DNA of 5,119 nt from an uncultured cyanobacterium (GTDB lineage Bacteria; Cyanobacteriota; Cyanobacteriia; PCC-6307; Cyanobiaceae), in assembly GCA_903928835.1 (NCBI GenBank), contig CAIYSK010000135.1:1-5119 (forward strand), written 5' to 3'. Numbering within the stretch: position 1 is the stretch's first letter; each line of letters starts with the position of its first letter. This document shows positions 1-4,522 of this stretch, piece after piece. The translations under genes were made by a program, and so were the position numbers. A model generated the notes under the pieces. It was not told the origin of the DNA, did no database searches, and worked only from the letters and a program-made list of their open reading frames with translations.

Positions 1-963
1 GTATGTGATCAGAATGTCGGCACCGGCCCGTTTGATCGAGGTCAATATTTCCAGTACCGCCGGTTTTTCATCAATCCAACCGTTCTGTGCGGCAGCTTTA
101 ATCATCGCGTATTCACCGCTCACGTTGTAAGCCGCAATCGGCAGCTCACTTTCGGCACGGAGGCGATAAATGATGTCGAGGTAGGCCAAGCCCGGTTTCA
201 CCATCATGATGTCGGCCCCTTCGGTTTCATCGAGCTGGGCCTCGGTGATGGCTTCGCGGCCATTGGCCGGATCCATTTGATAGGTGCTCTTGTCCTTGGG
301 GATTGGCTTCGTGGTTAGGGACCGGGGTGCCGAATCCAGGGCTTCGCGGAAGGGGCCGTAATAGGCGGAGGCGTATTTAGCGGTGTAACTAATAATCCCT
401 ACATGCTCAAAGCCTTCCTCATCGAGGGCTTCGCGGATGGAGCCAACGCGCCCGTCCATCATGTCGCTGGGACCAATCAAATCTGCTCCTGCCCTGGCCT
501 GGGCAATGGCCTGCTTGCAAAGCAGCGCCACAGTTTCATCGTTGAGCACCACCCCCTCCTCACTGACGATGCCGTCATGGCCATCACAGGAGTAGGGATC
601 AAGGGCAACGTCGGTCATGATCGCCATCTCCGGATGCACCTCCTTGAGCCGGCGAATGGCCCGGGGGATCAGGCCACCTTCGTTAAAGCACTCGGCGCCG
701 TCTTCGGTTTTGAGCCCATCGGCCACCTTGGGGAAGAGCACCACGCAGCGGATGCCGAGGGCCCAGGCCCTGCCCACCTCTTGCACCAAGCCCTCCAGGC
801 TCCAGCGCTGGCAACCGGGCATGGCCCCGATGGGCTCGTTGGTGACCCCCTCATGGACAAAGAGGGGGTAGATGAAATCAGCGGGGGTGAGCTGGTTCTC
901 GCGCACCATCGCGCGTAGCGCCGGGGTGCGGCGCAAACGACGGGGGCGGTAAGAGAGCTCCAT
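1..963 (-). CDS. hemB: Delta-aminolevulinic acid dehydratase (porphobilinogen synthase), 3' end cut by window edge
   Basis: The enzyme condenses two 5-aminolevulinate molecules into porphobilinogen, the first common step towards haem, chlorophyll and bilins, in the cytosol. The frame starts at ATG 961-963 (MELSYRPRRLRR) and stays open for 321 codons to the left edge, ending GADILITY. Family members are about 325-335 residues, so only a few C-terminal residues should be missing. The two Schiff-base lysines are visible at K196 (SYTAKYASAYYGPFR) and K256 (MMVKPG). The metal loop at 118-131 reads DVALDPYSCDGHDG. The three zinc cysteines of the E. coli-type enzyme are replaced by A120, D122 and D130, the pattern of the magnesium-responsive plant/cyanobacterial/rhizobial class. 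C126 lies in the loop but not at a ligand position. No strong Shine-Dalgarno sequence precedes the start. The J-domain gene lies 77 bp upstream on the same strand, so co-transcription is possible. Identification is secure. Confidence 0.97.
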   Translation of the reverse strand, partial: MELSYRPRRLRRTPALRAMVRENQLTPADFIYPLFVHEGVTNEPIGAMPGCQRWSLEGLVQEVGRAWALGIRCVVLFPKVADGLKTEDGAECFNEGGLIPRAIRRLKEVHPEMAIMTDVALDPYSCDGHDGIVSEEGVVLNDETVALLCKQAIAQARAGADLIGPSDMMDGRVGSIREALDEEGFEHVGIISYTAKYASAYYGPFREALDSAPRSLTTKPIPKDKSTYQMDPANGREAITEAQLDETEGADIMMVKPGLAYLDIIYRLRAESELPIAAYNVSGEYAMIKAAAQNGWIDEKPAVLEILTSIKRAGADILITY

Positions 964-989
964 GGCGGCTGAAAAGCTGGTTGGATCCT

Positions 990-1015
990 AGGCAGTGCCC
1001 CCAGGCAGTGACCCC
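990..1015. repeat. Two-copy 13-bp tandem repeat between the J-protein gene and hemB
   Basis: AGGCAGTGCCCCC (990-1002) is followed directly by AGGCAGTGACCCC (1003-1015), identical at 12 of 13 bases. It lies in the 77-bp gap upstream of hemB. It may be a simple duplication; no binding protein is suggested by the sequence. Confidence 0.6.
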
Positions 1016-1040
1016 GTCGGCTTTCCCAATCAAGGGCGCC

Positions 1041-2006
1041 CTAGAGCCGCGCCGCATCCATCCAACCGGCGCGGGGATCGTGGCTGCGCACGCTGCGCCA
1101 TTGCTCGAGGAGCTGGCGTTCCTGGTCGCTCAGCACATCGGGGATCTTGATCACCGGGGTGAGCAACAAATCGCCCCTGCCCCCCTTCAGCGGCCAGCCC
1201 TTGCCCTTTAAGCGCAAGCTCCTGCCCAGGGGCATGCCTGCTGGCACCTGCACCGAGGCCACCCCATCCGGGGTCGCCACCCGCACCTCACCCCCAAGGG
1301 CCACTTCATCGAAGGCCAGGGGGAGGTCGGCGCGCAGCTGGTCGCCATCCAGCTTCCAAACGGGGTGATCCTGCAACTGGAGATTGAGATACAGATCGCC
1401 GCGGCGCCCGGTGCCCGGCTGCAGATTGCCCTTGCCCTTCAGGCGCAAGCGGCTGCCGCTTTTGACCCCAGGGGGTATGCGCACCTGCACCCGCTCTTCG
1501 TTCACAGCCAGGGTGCGCTCGCAACCATGGAAGCCATCGGCAAAGCTGAGGCTGATGGTGGCCTCGGCATCGAGATTGACCGCCGGCTGCCGTCCCCCAG
1601 GGAAACCCGAACCAAATCCACCGAAACCGCTTGGGGCCCCGTAACTCCCAGGCCCTCCAAAGCCAGCCCCGCCCCCACCCATGCGGCCCAGGAGATCGTT
1701 GATGAAGTCGTCGAAATTGCCGTAATTGGCGCTGTCCCCATCAGTTCCGCCAGAGCGGCCAGCCCCACCGGCCTGATTCCAGTACTGACCAAATTGCTCA
1801 TAGCGGGCCCGCTTGTCGGGATCGGAGAGCACCTCATAGGCCTCGCTCACCTCCTTGAACTTGGCCTCAGCCCCCGCATCGCCGGGGTTCACATCCGGGT
1901 GGTGCTGGCGGGCAAGCTTGCGAAAAGCCCGCTTGATGGCGTCATTGTCGGCTCCGCGATCAACGCCCAGCACCTTGAAGTAATCGCGGTAGCCGTTGGC
2001 GCTCAT
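1041..2006 (-). CDS. Type II J-domain co-chaperone (DnaJ/CbpA-like, no zinc finger)
   Basis: This is a cytosolic Hsp40 co-chaperone expected to stimulate DnaK ATPase activity and deliver client proteins. The 321-residue product has an N-terminal J domain (about 7-72, [13 protein letters not shown] onwards) with the essential HPD tripeptide at 36-38. A Gly/Phe-rich linker (about 79-138, rich in GGFG) follows, then the two beta-sandwich client-binding domains (about 144-290), which carry repeated RLRLKGKG (186-193) and SLRLKGKG (263-270) strands and [10 protein letters not shown]. There are no CxxCxGxG zinc-finger repeats, which separates it from canonical DnaJ (type I) and places it with CbpA/DnaJB-like proteins. 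Cyanobacterial genomes carry several such paralogs, so I give no gene symbol. The start [10 protein letters not shown] is the usual short leader before the J domain, and a GGGA lies about 7 bases upstream. hemB follows 77 bp downstream on the same strand. Confidence 0.95.
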   Translation of the reverse strand: MSANGYRDYFKVLGVDRGADNDAIKRAFRKLARQHHPDVNPGDAGAEAKFKEVSEAYEVLSDPDKRARYEQFGQYWNQAGGAGRSGGTDGDSANYGNFDDFINDLLGRMGGGGAGFGGPGSYGAPSGFGGFGSGFPGGRQPAVNLDAEATISLSFADGFHGCERTLAVNEERVQVRIPPGVKSGSRLRLKGKGNLQPGTGRRGDLYLNLQLQDHPVWKLDGDQLRADLPLAFDEVALGGEVRVATPDGVASVQVPAGMPLGRSLRLKGKGWPLKGGRGDLLLTPVIKIPDVLSDQERQLLEQWRSVRSHDPRAGWMDAARL

Positions 2007-2121
2007 CGTTTCCCACAGGGCACGGCTTGGTCCTACTTTCTCAGGTCCATGGGCTGCTGTGCAGCGTGGGCATAGGGCGGAAGCCCGAACGACAGAACCC
2101 GAAGGCGGTTTGCGGACAATT

Positions 2122-2156
2122 CCCTGACCAGCCTGGAAATCCCCCTACGGTCAGGG
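2122..2156. promoter_or_regulatory. 8+8 bp inverted repeat in the divergent intergenic region
   Basis: CCCTGACC (2122-2129) and GGTCAGGG (2149-2156) are perfect reverse complements separated by 19 bases. The right arm ends 16 bases before the ATG of the thioredoxin-like gene. The element sits in the 166-bp region between the divergent J-protein and thioredoxin-like genes. It could be an operator for one or both, or a 5'-leader hairpin of the plus-strand transcript. The arms are directly visible; the role is inference. Confidence 0.45.
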
Positions 2157-2172
2157 CCATTTTTCAGCACCC

Positions 2173-2625
2173 ATGGCACCGATTGGCTCCCTACGCTCCG
2201 GACTCCTGATTGCCCTCAGCACAGTATTACTGAGCGTTGTCAGCACCGGAGCAACCAGTGGGGCTGGCCGGGCCGCCATCGCCCAGGAAGCCCCCGCGGG
2301 CCACGGTGCCATCCCTAGCGAAGCCTTACCACCTTCGAACCCCGAGCAAAAAGCCCTCAGCGCTGAACTCAAAGCCAAAGGGGCCCTCTTCTACGGAGCC
2401 TGGTGGTGTCCTGCCTGCCACCAGCAAAAAGTGTTGTTCGGCGAGGCCGCAGTCGCAACCCTTCCCTATGTGGAGTGTGACAAAACCGAAGCCGGACGCC
2501 AACGCTGCAATGCAGCAGAGATCAAGGCGTATCCCACCTGGGTCATGAAAGACAAACCAAGACTGGTTGGCGTACAAAGCCTCGAAGAGCTCAAAACCTG
2601 GCTGGACTCTCCAGCTAGCCCCTAA
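2173..2625 (+). CDS. Exported thioredoxin-like protein with WCPAC active site (VKOR-partner type)
   Basis: This is a probable thiol-disulfide oxidoreductase acting outside the cytoplasmic membrane (periplasm or thylakoid lumen). The product has 150 residues. The N-terminus carries a hydrophobic signal or anchor segment (about 10-25, LLIALSTVLLSVV), with a plausible AIA cleavage site near residue 37. The thioredoxin fold follows from about 60, with the redox motif WCPAC (C79, C82) inside YGAWWCPACHQQK, a second cysteine pair at C102 and C112, and the cis-proline motif YPTW (P121). The layout resembles the thioredoxin-like domain fused C-terminally to vitamin K epoxide reductase homologs in cyanobacteria, here as a free-standing exported protein. 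It may be re-oxidised by a membrane VKOR encoded elsewhere; that is inference. ATG 2173 is the only start that keeps the signal segment. There is no well-placed Shine-Dalgarno sequence. It is divergent from the J-protein gene. Confidence 0.88.
   Translation: MAPIGSLRSGLLIALSTVLLSVVSTGATSGAGRAAIAQEAPAGHGAIPSEALPPSNPEQKALSAELKAKGALFYGAWWCPACHQQKVLFGEAAVATLPYVECDKTEAGRQRCNAAEIKAYPTWVMKDKPRLVGVQSLEELKTWLDSPASP
2503..2517. repeat. 15-bp repeat containing a palindrome, copy A
   Basis: CGCTGCAATGCAGCA occurs here inside the thioredoxin-like gene (codons for RCNAA) and again exactly at 3879-3893. Its core GCTGCA-A-TGCAGC is a palindrome with a one-base centre. A shorter related stretch, GCAATGCAGC, is at 3010-3019. 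It may be coincidental. Confidence 0.5.
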
Positions 2626-2667
2626 CAACCCATCGCCACAACAAACAGCGCGCCCGCAGTATCAAAT

Positions 2668-2817
2668 GCAAGCTCTGGCTTGGGGGTGCCTGGCCCTTGT
2701 GTTTTTTGGGGCAACGCTGAATCAATGGCGTTGGCGCTATCGGCGCCAGTTGTGGATGCTCCAGAAGGAAAGCGCTCATCAAGGCCGATCGCTCTCCAAC
2801 CTGGCCAGCCACTGATG
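2668..2817 (+). CDS. Small ORF: hydrophobic segment plus truncated ribbon-helix-helix-like tail
   Basis: From ATG 2668 the frame encodes 49 residues. A hydrophobic stretch (about 3-17, ALAWGCLALVFFGAT) is followed by a basic WRWRYRRQ patch and a tail, LQKESAHQGRSLSNLASH. That tail closely matches the helix-turn-helix part of the ribbon-helix-helix protein encoded at 3987 (LQESDYQGRSLSNLASV), with one extra residue. At the DNA level 2780-2809 and 4125-4154 agree at 24 of 30 bases. The recognition beta strand (RVTITV in the relative) is not recognisable, and the frame stops just before the usual last helix turn. It is therefore either a decayed, truncated copy joined to a membrane segment or a small membrane protein with a borrowed tail. 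The frame is also open upstream to ATG 2567, but that part overlaps the thioredoxin-like gene and is unlikely to be translated. The 3' end overlaps the minus-strand ORF ending at 2779. The homology is visible; expression is uncertain. Confidence 0.4.
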
Positions 2818-3006
2818 TTCGATTCTGGTGACACTGAGCCTGCGCTCGGCATGTTCAGCCAACCGCTCGGATAGGTATTGAAGCCCGTTGGGTGAGATCT
2901 CGTTGGAAAGGCGCCCAGCAAGAGCCTCCAGCGATGCGTGTTCATGGGGGATTCGCATCAGGTCAGTGGCGCTTTCCGGCACCCTGATGAGATCAAGCAG
3001 GTCCAT
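2779..3006 (-). CDS. Hypothetical small soluble protein
   Basis: The frame encodes 75 residues (MDLLDLIRVPESATDLM...). The composition is natural for a soluble, mostly helical protein (Leu, Glu, Arg, Ala rich), with no membrane segment, cysteine or motif that I recognise. Codon choice is mixed and resembles the neighbouring real genes. It lies 38 bp downstream of the small membrane-protein frame ending at 3045 on the same strand, so the two could form a short transcript. Its 3' end overlaps the plus-strand small ORF ending at 2817 by about 39 bases in convergent orientation, so one of the two may not be a gene. No convincing Shine-Dalgarno sequence precedes ATG 3004-3006. Met17 is an alternative start. 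Confidence 0.45.
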   Translation of the reverse strand: MDLLDLIRVPESATDLMRIPHEHASLEALAGRLSNEISPNGLQYLSERLAEHAERRLSVTRIEHQWLARLESDRP

Positions 3007-3015
3007 GGCGCAATG

Positions 3016-3056
3016 CAGCGGATTTAAGGCACGGGCCTAAAGCCCTAGGGCCGCTG
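3016..3056. repeat. Nested inverted repeats between two minus-strand small ORFs
   Basis: CAGCGG (3016-3021) pairs with CCGCTG (3051-3056), and inside them GGGC (3033-3036) pairs with GCCC (3042-3045) around a 5-base loop. The structure covers the gap between the minus-strand ORF ending at 3045 and the one starting at 3006. It has no T-run, so it is not a typical intrinsic terminator. It could attenuate read-through between the two frames. Confidence 0.3.
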
Positions 3057-3272
3057 AATCAGGCGGCTGATCCGCTTGCTCTGGGTGCCGTGCTTTGCGC
3101 CCTCCCCCTCCTGATGTTTCGGGCCCGCATGGGTAGACCCCGCAGAGCCACCTGGGTGGCGCGCGGGCTGGATGCCATGCACCCGGACCGCATGCACATG
3201 CACCGCCACCACAGCTCCCACCAGCGCCAGCAGGGCCAAAGCGATGCGACGGTTGCCAGAGGATGCGCCCAT
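3045..3272 (-). CDS. Putative small His-rich single-span membrane protein
   Basis: From ATG 3270-3272 the frame encodes 75 residues. A short polar head (MGASSGNRR) leads into one clear membrane segment (about 10-26, IALALLALVGAVVAVHV). A hydrophilic basic tail follows with seven histidines (H25, H27, H32, H39, H48, H53, H61) and a C-terminus ending SKRISRLIQRP. The tail could bind a metal, but this is inference and no known family is recognised. The frame is open further upstream to an alternative start near 3371, but the added part (MGGGRSPIPAQ...) looks unlike protein, so the internal ATG before the membrane segment is preferred. A second small minus-strand ORF starts 38 bp downstream. A chance frame in GC-rich DNA cannot be excluded. 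Confidence 0.4.
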   Translation of the reverse strand: MGASSGNRRIALALLALVGAVVAVHVHAVRVHGIQPARHPGGSAGSTHAGPKHQEGEGAKHGTQSKRISRLIQRP

Positions 3273-3539
3273 CAGCCCATCATCAGGCCTAGCGCTCCGG
3301 CGGGCGACATGGCTGAGCTGGGTCGTCAACAACTCTCCCTGGGCTGGGATCGGGGACCTTCCCCCGCCCAAAGGACATCCATCTCAGCGACAACAGATCT
3401 AAATCGACAGATCGTCTACGTATCGGCACGAGCTTCACCCCCATTCCTGAACTCCCCAAGCCTGGAGGCGTTCGGAAGGAGTGGTCCAGGGGCCCGCACA
3501 AACGCTGCAGCACTCAGCTTGCTGGGGACCGATCTCCCA

Positions 3540-3683
3540 TCAAAAATCACGCTTTCGAATCGGAACACCGTTCTTGCGGAGAATGGCTTTGGCGATCGTG
3601 ACGTGAGGGTCATTGCCCACGCAGCCCCATGCCCGCCCAATCCCGCCCCCGTTGGTGGACTTGGCGGTTCCCGACCAGATGCC
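3540..3683 (-). pseudogene. Protein-like frame lacking a normal start; possible gene remnant
   Basis: The minus strand between an in-frame TGA (3684-3686) and the stop at 3540-3542 has 47 open codons. They read GIWSGTAKSTNGGG, then GRAWGCVGNDPHVTIAKAIL, then RKNGVPIRKRDF. This looks like real protein: balanced residues, a run resembling a helix-turn-helix (TIAKAILRKNGVPI), and a basic C-terminus. It does not resemble the Pro/Arg/Ser-rich chance frames around it. There is no ATG; the only usual alternative start is GTG at Val22, giving a 26-residue peptide. I do not recognise the family. It could be the 3' end of a gene broken by the upstream stop or a frameshift, a very short peptide gene, or chance. 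Confidence 0.3.
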
Positions 3684-3878
3684 TCACGGCACGGCGGGCA
3701 GGGTAGGCACCTCACCGGCCCTCACTCTTGGCCCCAAATGCACTCACCCAGGCCGTAGCTGATGTGCAGCATCTGCGCCCACGATCAGCAACAAGAGAAA
3801 TTAAACCGAAAAAAGTAAAAAACAAGCCAGAGACTGAGATATCCACAGGCGGGGCGATCACATCTACATAGATTCAGT

Positions 3879-3893
3879 CGCTGCAATGCAGCA
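3879..3893. repeat. 15-bp repeat containing a palindrome, copy B
   Basis: This is an exact second copy of CGCTGCAATGCAGCA (first copy at 2503-2517), here in non-coding DNA about 95 bp upstream of the ribbon-helix-helix start codon. The palindromic core is at 3880-3892. Confidence 0.5.
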
Positions 3894-3934
3894 ACGTGCA
3901 TCCAAATCCCAGTTCCTACGGTCGTTCCCAGGCA

Positions 3935-3964
3935 TTGCACATAGACGCATATGTGGGACACTAT
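3935..3964 (+). promoter_or_regulatory. Candidate promoter with an inverted repeat in the spacer, upstream of the ribbon-helix-helix gene
   Basis: TTGCAC (3935-3940) resembles a -35 box and CACTAT (3959-3964) is a weak -10 box at 18-base spacing. Between and overlapping them is the inverted repeat CACATA (3938-3943) / TATGTG (3950-3955) with a 6-base centre. Ribbon-helix-helix proteins often bind short inverted repeats over their own promoters, so this is a reasonable autoregulatory operator candidate. The repeat is visible; promoter and operator roles are inference. It would place transcription start shortly before ATG 3987 and would exclude the upstream ATG at 3951 as a start. Confidence 0.3.
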
Positions 3965-3986
3965 TGCCCCAGGCCTGAGCAATTCC

Positions 3987-4199
3987 ATGCCAGTTGAACG
4001 CCTCAATCTTTCCCCAGGCAAGCCAGCCCTAACTGCTGTGAACTACAGCACACGAAAACCCCAGCGCGTCACCATCACCGTGCCCTATCGGGTCTACGCA
4101 GCGCTCCTCCAAGAAAGCGATTACCAAGGACGCTCCCTCTCGAATTTGGCCAGCGTCTGGCTCGAACAGCAAACCCTTAAGACTCGGCAAGCGATCTAA
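3987..4199 (+). CDS. Small ribbon-helix-helix (CopG-like) DNA-binding protein
   Basis: The product is a probable dimeric transcription regulator of 70 residues. After a polar N-terminal arm (1-25) comes the beta strand that would enter the DNA major groove (about 27-33, RVTITVP). Helix A follows (about 35-46, RVYAALLQESDY), then the turn GRS (48-50) and helix B (about 50-62, SLSNLASVWLEQQ). The GRSLSNLA signature is the form I associate with the abundant small ribbon-helix-helix proteins of marine Synechococcus and relatives. No toxin gene is adjacent, so an antitoxin role is not supported. ATG 3987 is preferred over the in-frame ATG 3951 because the upstream codons lie in a promoter-like inverted repeat and add nothing domain-like; a clear Shine-Dalgarno sequence is absent in both cases. 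A truncated relative lies at 2668-2817. Two hairpins follow its stop codon directly. Confidence 0.75.
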   Translation: MPVERLNLSPGKPALTAVNYSTRKPQRVTITVPYRVYAALLQESDYQGRSLSNLASVWLEQQTLKTRQAI

Positions 4200-4203
4200 A
4201 TTC

Positions 4204-4220
4204 ACTGTCCCTAGGACAGT
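4204..4220. promoter_or_regulatory. Hairpin/palindrome 1 after the ribbon-helix-helix gene
   Basis: ACTGTCC (4204-4210) and GGACAGT (4214-4220) are perfect 7-base arms around CTA, starting 5 bases after the TAA stop. With a 3-base loop and no T-run it is a poor intrinsic terminator. It could be an mRNA-stabilising hairpin or a protein-binding palindrome. Confidence 0.5.
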
Positions 4221-4222
4221 TC

Positions 4223-4242
4223 ATCCCATGCCGTCATGGGAT
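4223..4242. promoter_or_regulatory. Hairpin/palindrome 2, overlapping the first ATG of the next frame
   Basis: ATCCCATG (4223-4230) and CATGGGAT (4235-4242) form an 8-base perfect stem with loop CCGT. It begins 2 bases after hairpin 1. The right arm contains ATG 4236, so that start would be buried in the stem, which favours ATG 4257 for the downstream gene or implies structure-controlled translation. Confidence 0.5.
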
Positions 4243-4256
4243 CCCCTAATCACCTC

Positions 4257-4445
4257 ATGGCTTCATACGCAAACGCCCTAGCCATCTCCCTACTGGCTAT
4301 CGCACTGATCGTTTTGGGCCTGAAGGATCAACGGTGCGAGAAGCCGCCATCACGAGCAACCACCAGCACCCAGGTCGCACCCTCCCAGAACAATCCTCGG
4401 CGGCCCGTGGTGACGCAAAACCGGCGGGAACTGAGCAAGTTCTAG
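4257..4445 (+). CDS. Hypothetical small single-span membrane protein
   Basis: The product has 62 residues from ATG 4257. One membrane segment occupies about 4-22 (YANALAISLLAIALIVLGL). A hydrophilic tail with one cysteine (C27) follows, rich in Ser, Thr, Pro, Asn and Arg and probably unstructured. I recognise no family. An in-frame ATG at 4236 would add seven residues (MGSPNHL), but it sits inside a stable hairpin stem. The gene follows the ribbon-helix-helix gene on the same strand by 57 bp, filled mainly by two hairpins, so the two may share a transcript. A terminator-like hairpin lies 13 bases after the stop. The membrane segment and defined gene boundaries support a real gene, but only moderately. 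Confidence 0.55.
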   Translation: MASYANALAISLLAIALIVLGLKDQRCEKPPSRATTSTQVAPSQNNPRRPVVTQNRRELSKF

Positions 4446-4458
4446 GCACCATGGATTG

Positions 4459-4485
4459 AGACCTTCGCAATTGGTCTTGTTTTTT
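4459..4485 (+). terminator. Probable intrinsic terminator after the small membrane protein gene
   Basis: AGACC (4459-4463) pairs with GGTCT (4473-4477) around a 9-base loop, followed by TGTTTTTT to 4485. The stem is short but the T-tract is good. The position, directly after the stop at 4445 and before the next gene, fits. Confidence 0.55.
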
Positions 4486-4522
4486 GAATTAGGGTCGGGG
4501 GCTTTCCTCGCCACACCCTCCA

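Larger units (their letters stand above)
3273..3934. other. Gene-poor stretch with no recognisable complete gene
   Basis: Frames open here on both strands are rich in Pro, Arg, Gly and Ser and look like chance frames of GC-rich DNA. No tRNA or rRNA or mobile-element protein is recognisable. The contents I can point to are the start-less protein-like frame at 3540-3683 (minus), an A-rich patch at about 3790-3825 (few G/C in otherwise GC-rich DNA), and a palindromic repeat at 3879-3893. No promoter with a good match is seen before 3935. Confidence 0.55.

Noticed and set aside
403..918. Long plus-strand frame of 171 codons
   Set aside because: It lies opposite hemB, which has unmistakable catalytic motifs; the plus-strand product has no recognisable domain.
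1365..2075. Plus-strand frame of 236 codons
   Set aside because: Opposite strand of the J-protein gene, whose HPD motif and client-binding repeats are clear; the frame is open because of GC-rich codons.
2075..2103. GGGC-GGAA-GCCC mini-hairpin and repeated CCCGAA in the divergent region
   Set aside because: Four-base stem and six-base repeats are expected by chance in GC-rich DNA.
3585..3600. Possible HIP1 octamer (GCGATCGC)
   Set aside because: The sequence here reads GGCGATCGTG, one base short of the motif, and no exact HIP1 copy was seen in the window.
3416..3715. Minus-strand frame with Cys-rich start (CLPCPPC) from a GTG
   Set aside because: The cysteine cluster is not followed by a domain-like sequence, and another minus frame over the same bases reads more like protein.
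3090..3758. Plus-strand frame of 222 codons across the gene-poor stretch
   Set aside because: The product is Pro/Arg/Ser/His-rich with no domain-like blocks, and open frames of this kind are common by chance in GC-rich DNA.
3728..3778. Very short minus-strand frame MLHISYGLGECIWGQE
   Set aside because: It is protein-like but only 16 codons with no ribosome binding site and no family; too short to support.
3785..4021. Minus-strand frame of 78 codons with aromatic C-terminus
   Set aside because: It overlaps the promoter and start of the ribbon-helix-helix gene and its hydrophobic tail is the reverse of an A-rich non-coding patch.
3987..4445. Ribbon-helix-helix gene plus small membrane protein as a type I/II toxin-antitoxin pair
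   Set aside because: The second protein matches no toxin family, the genes do not overlap, and a 57-bp hairpin-filled gap separates them. Size and order alone do not support it.
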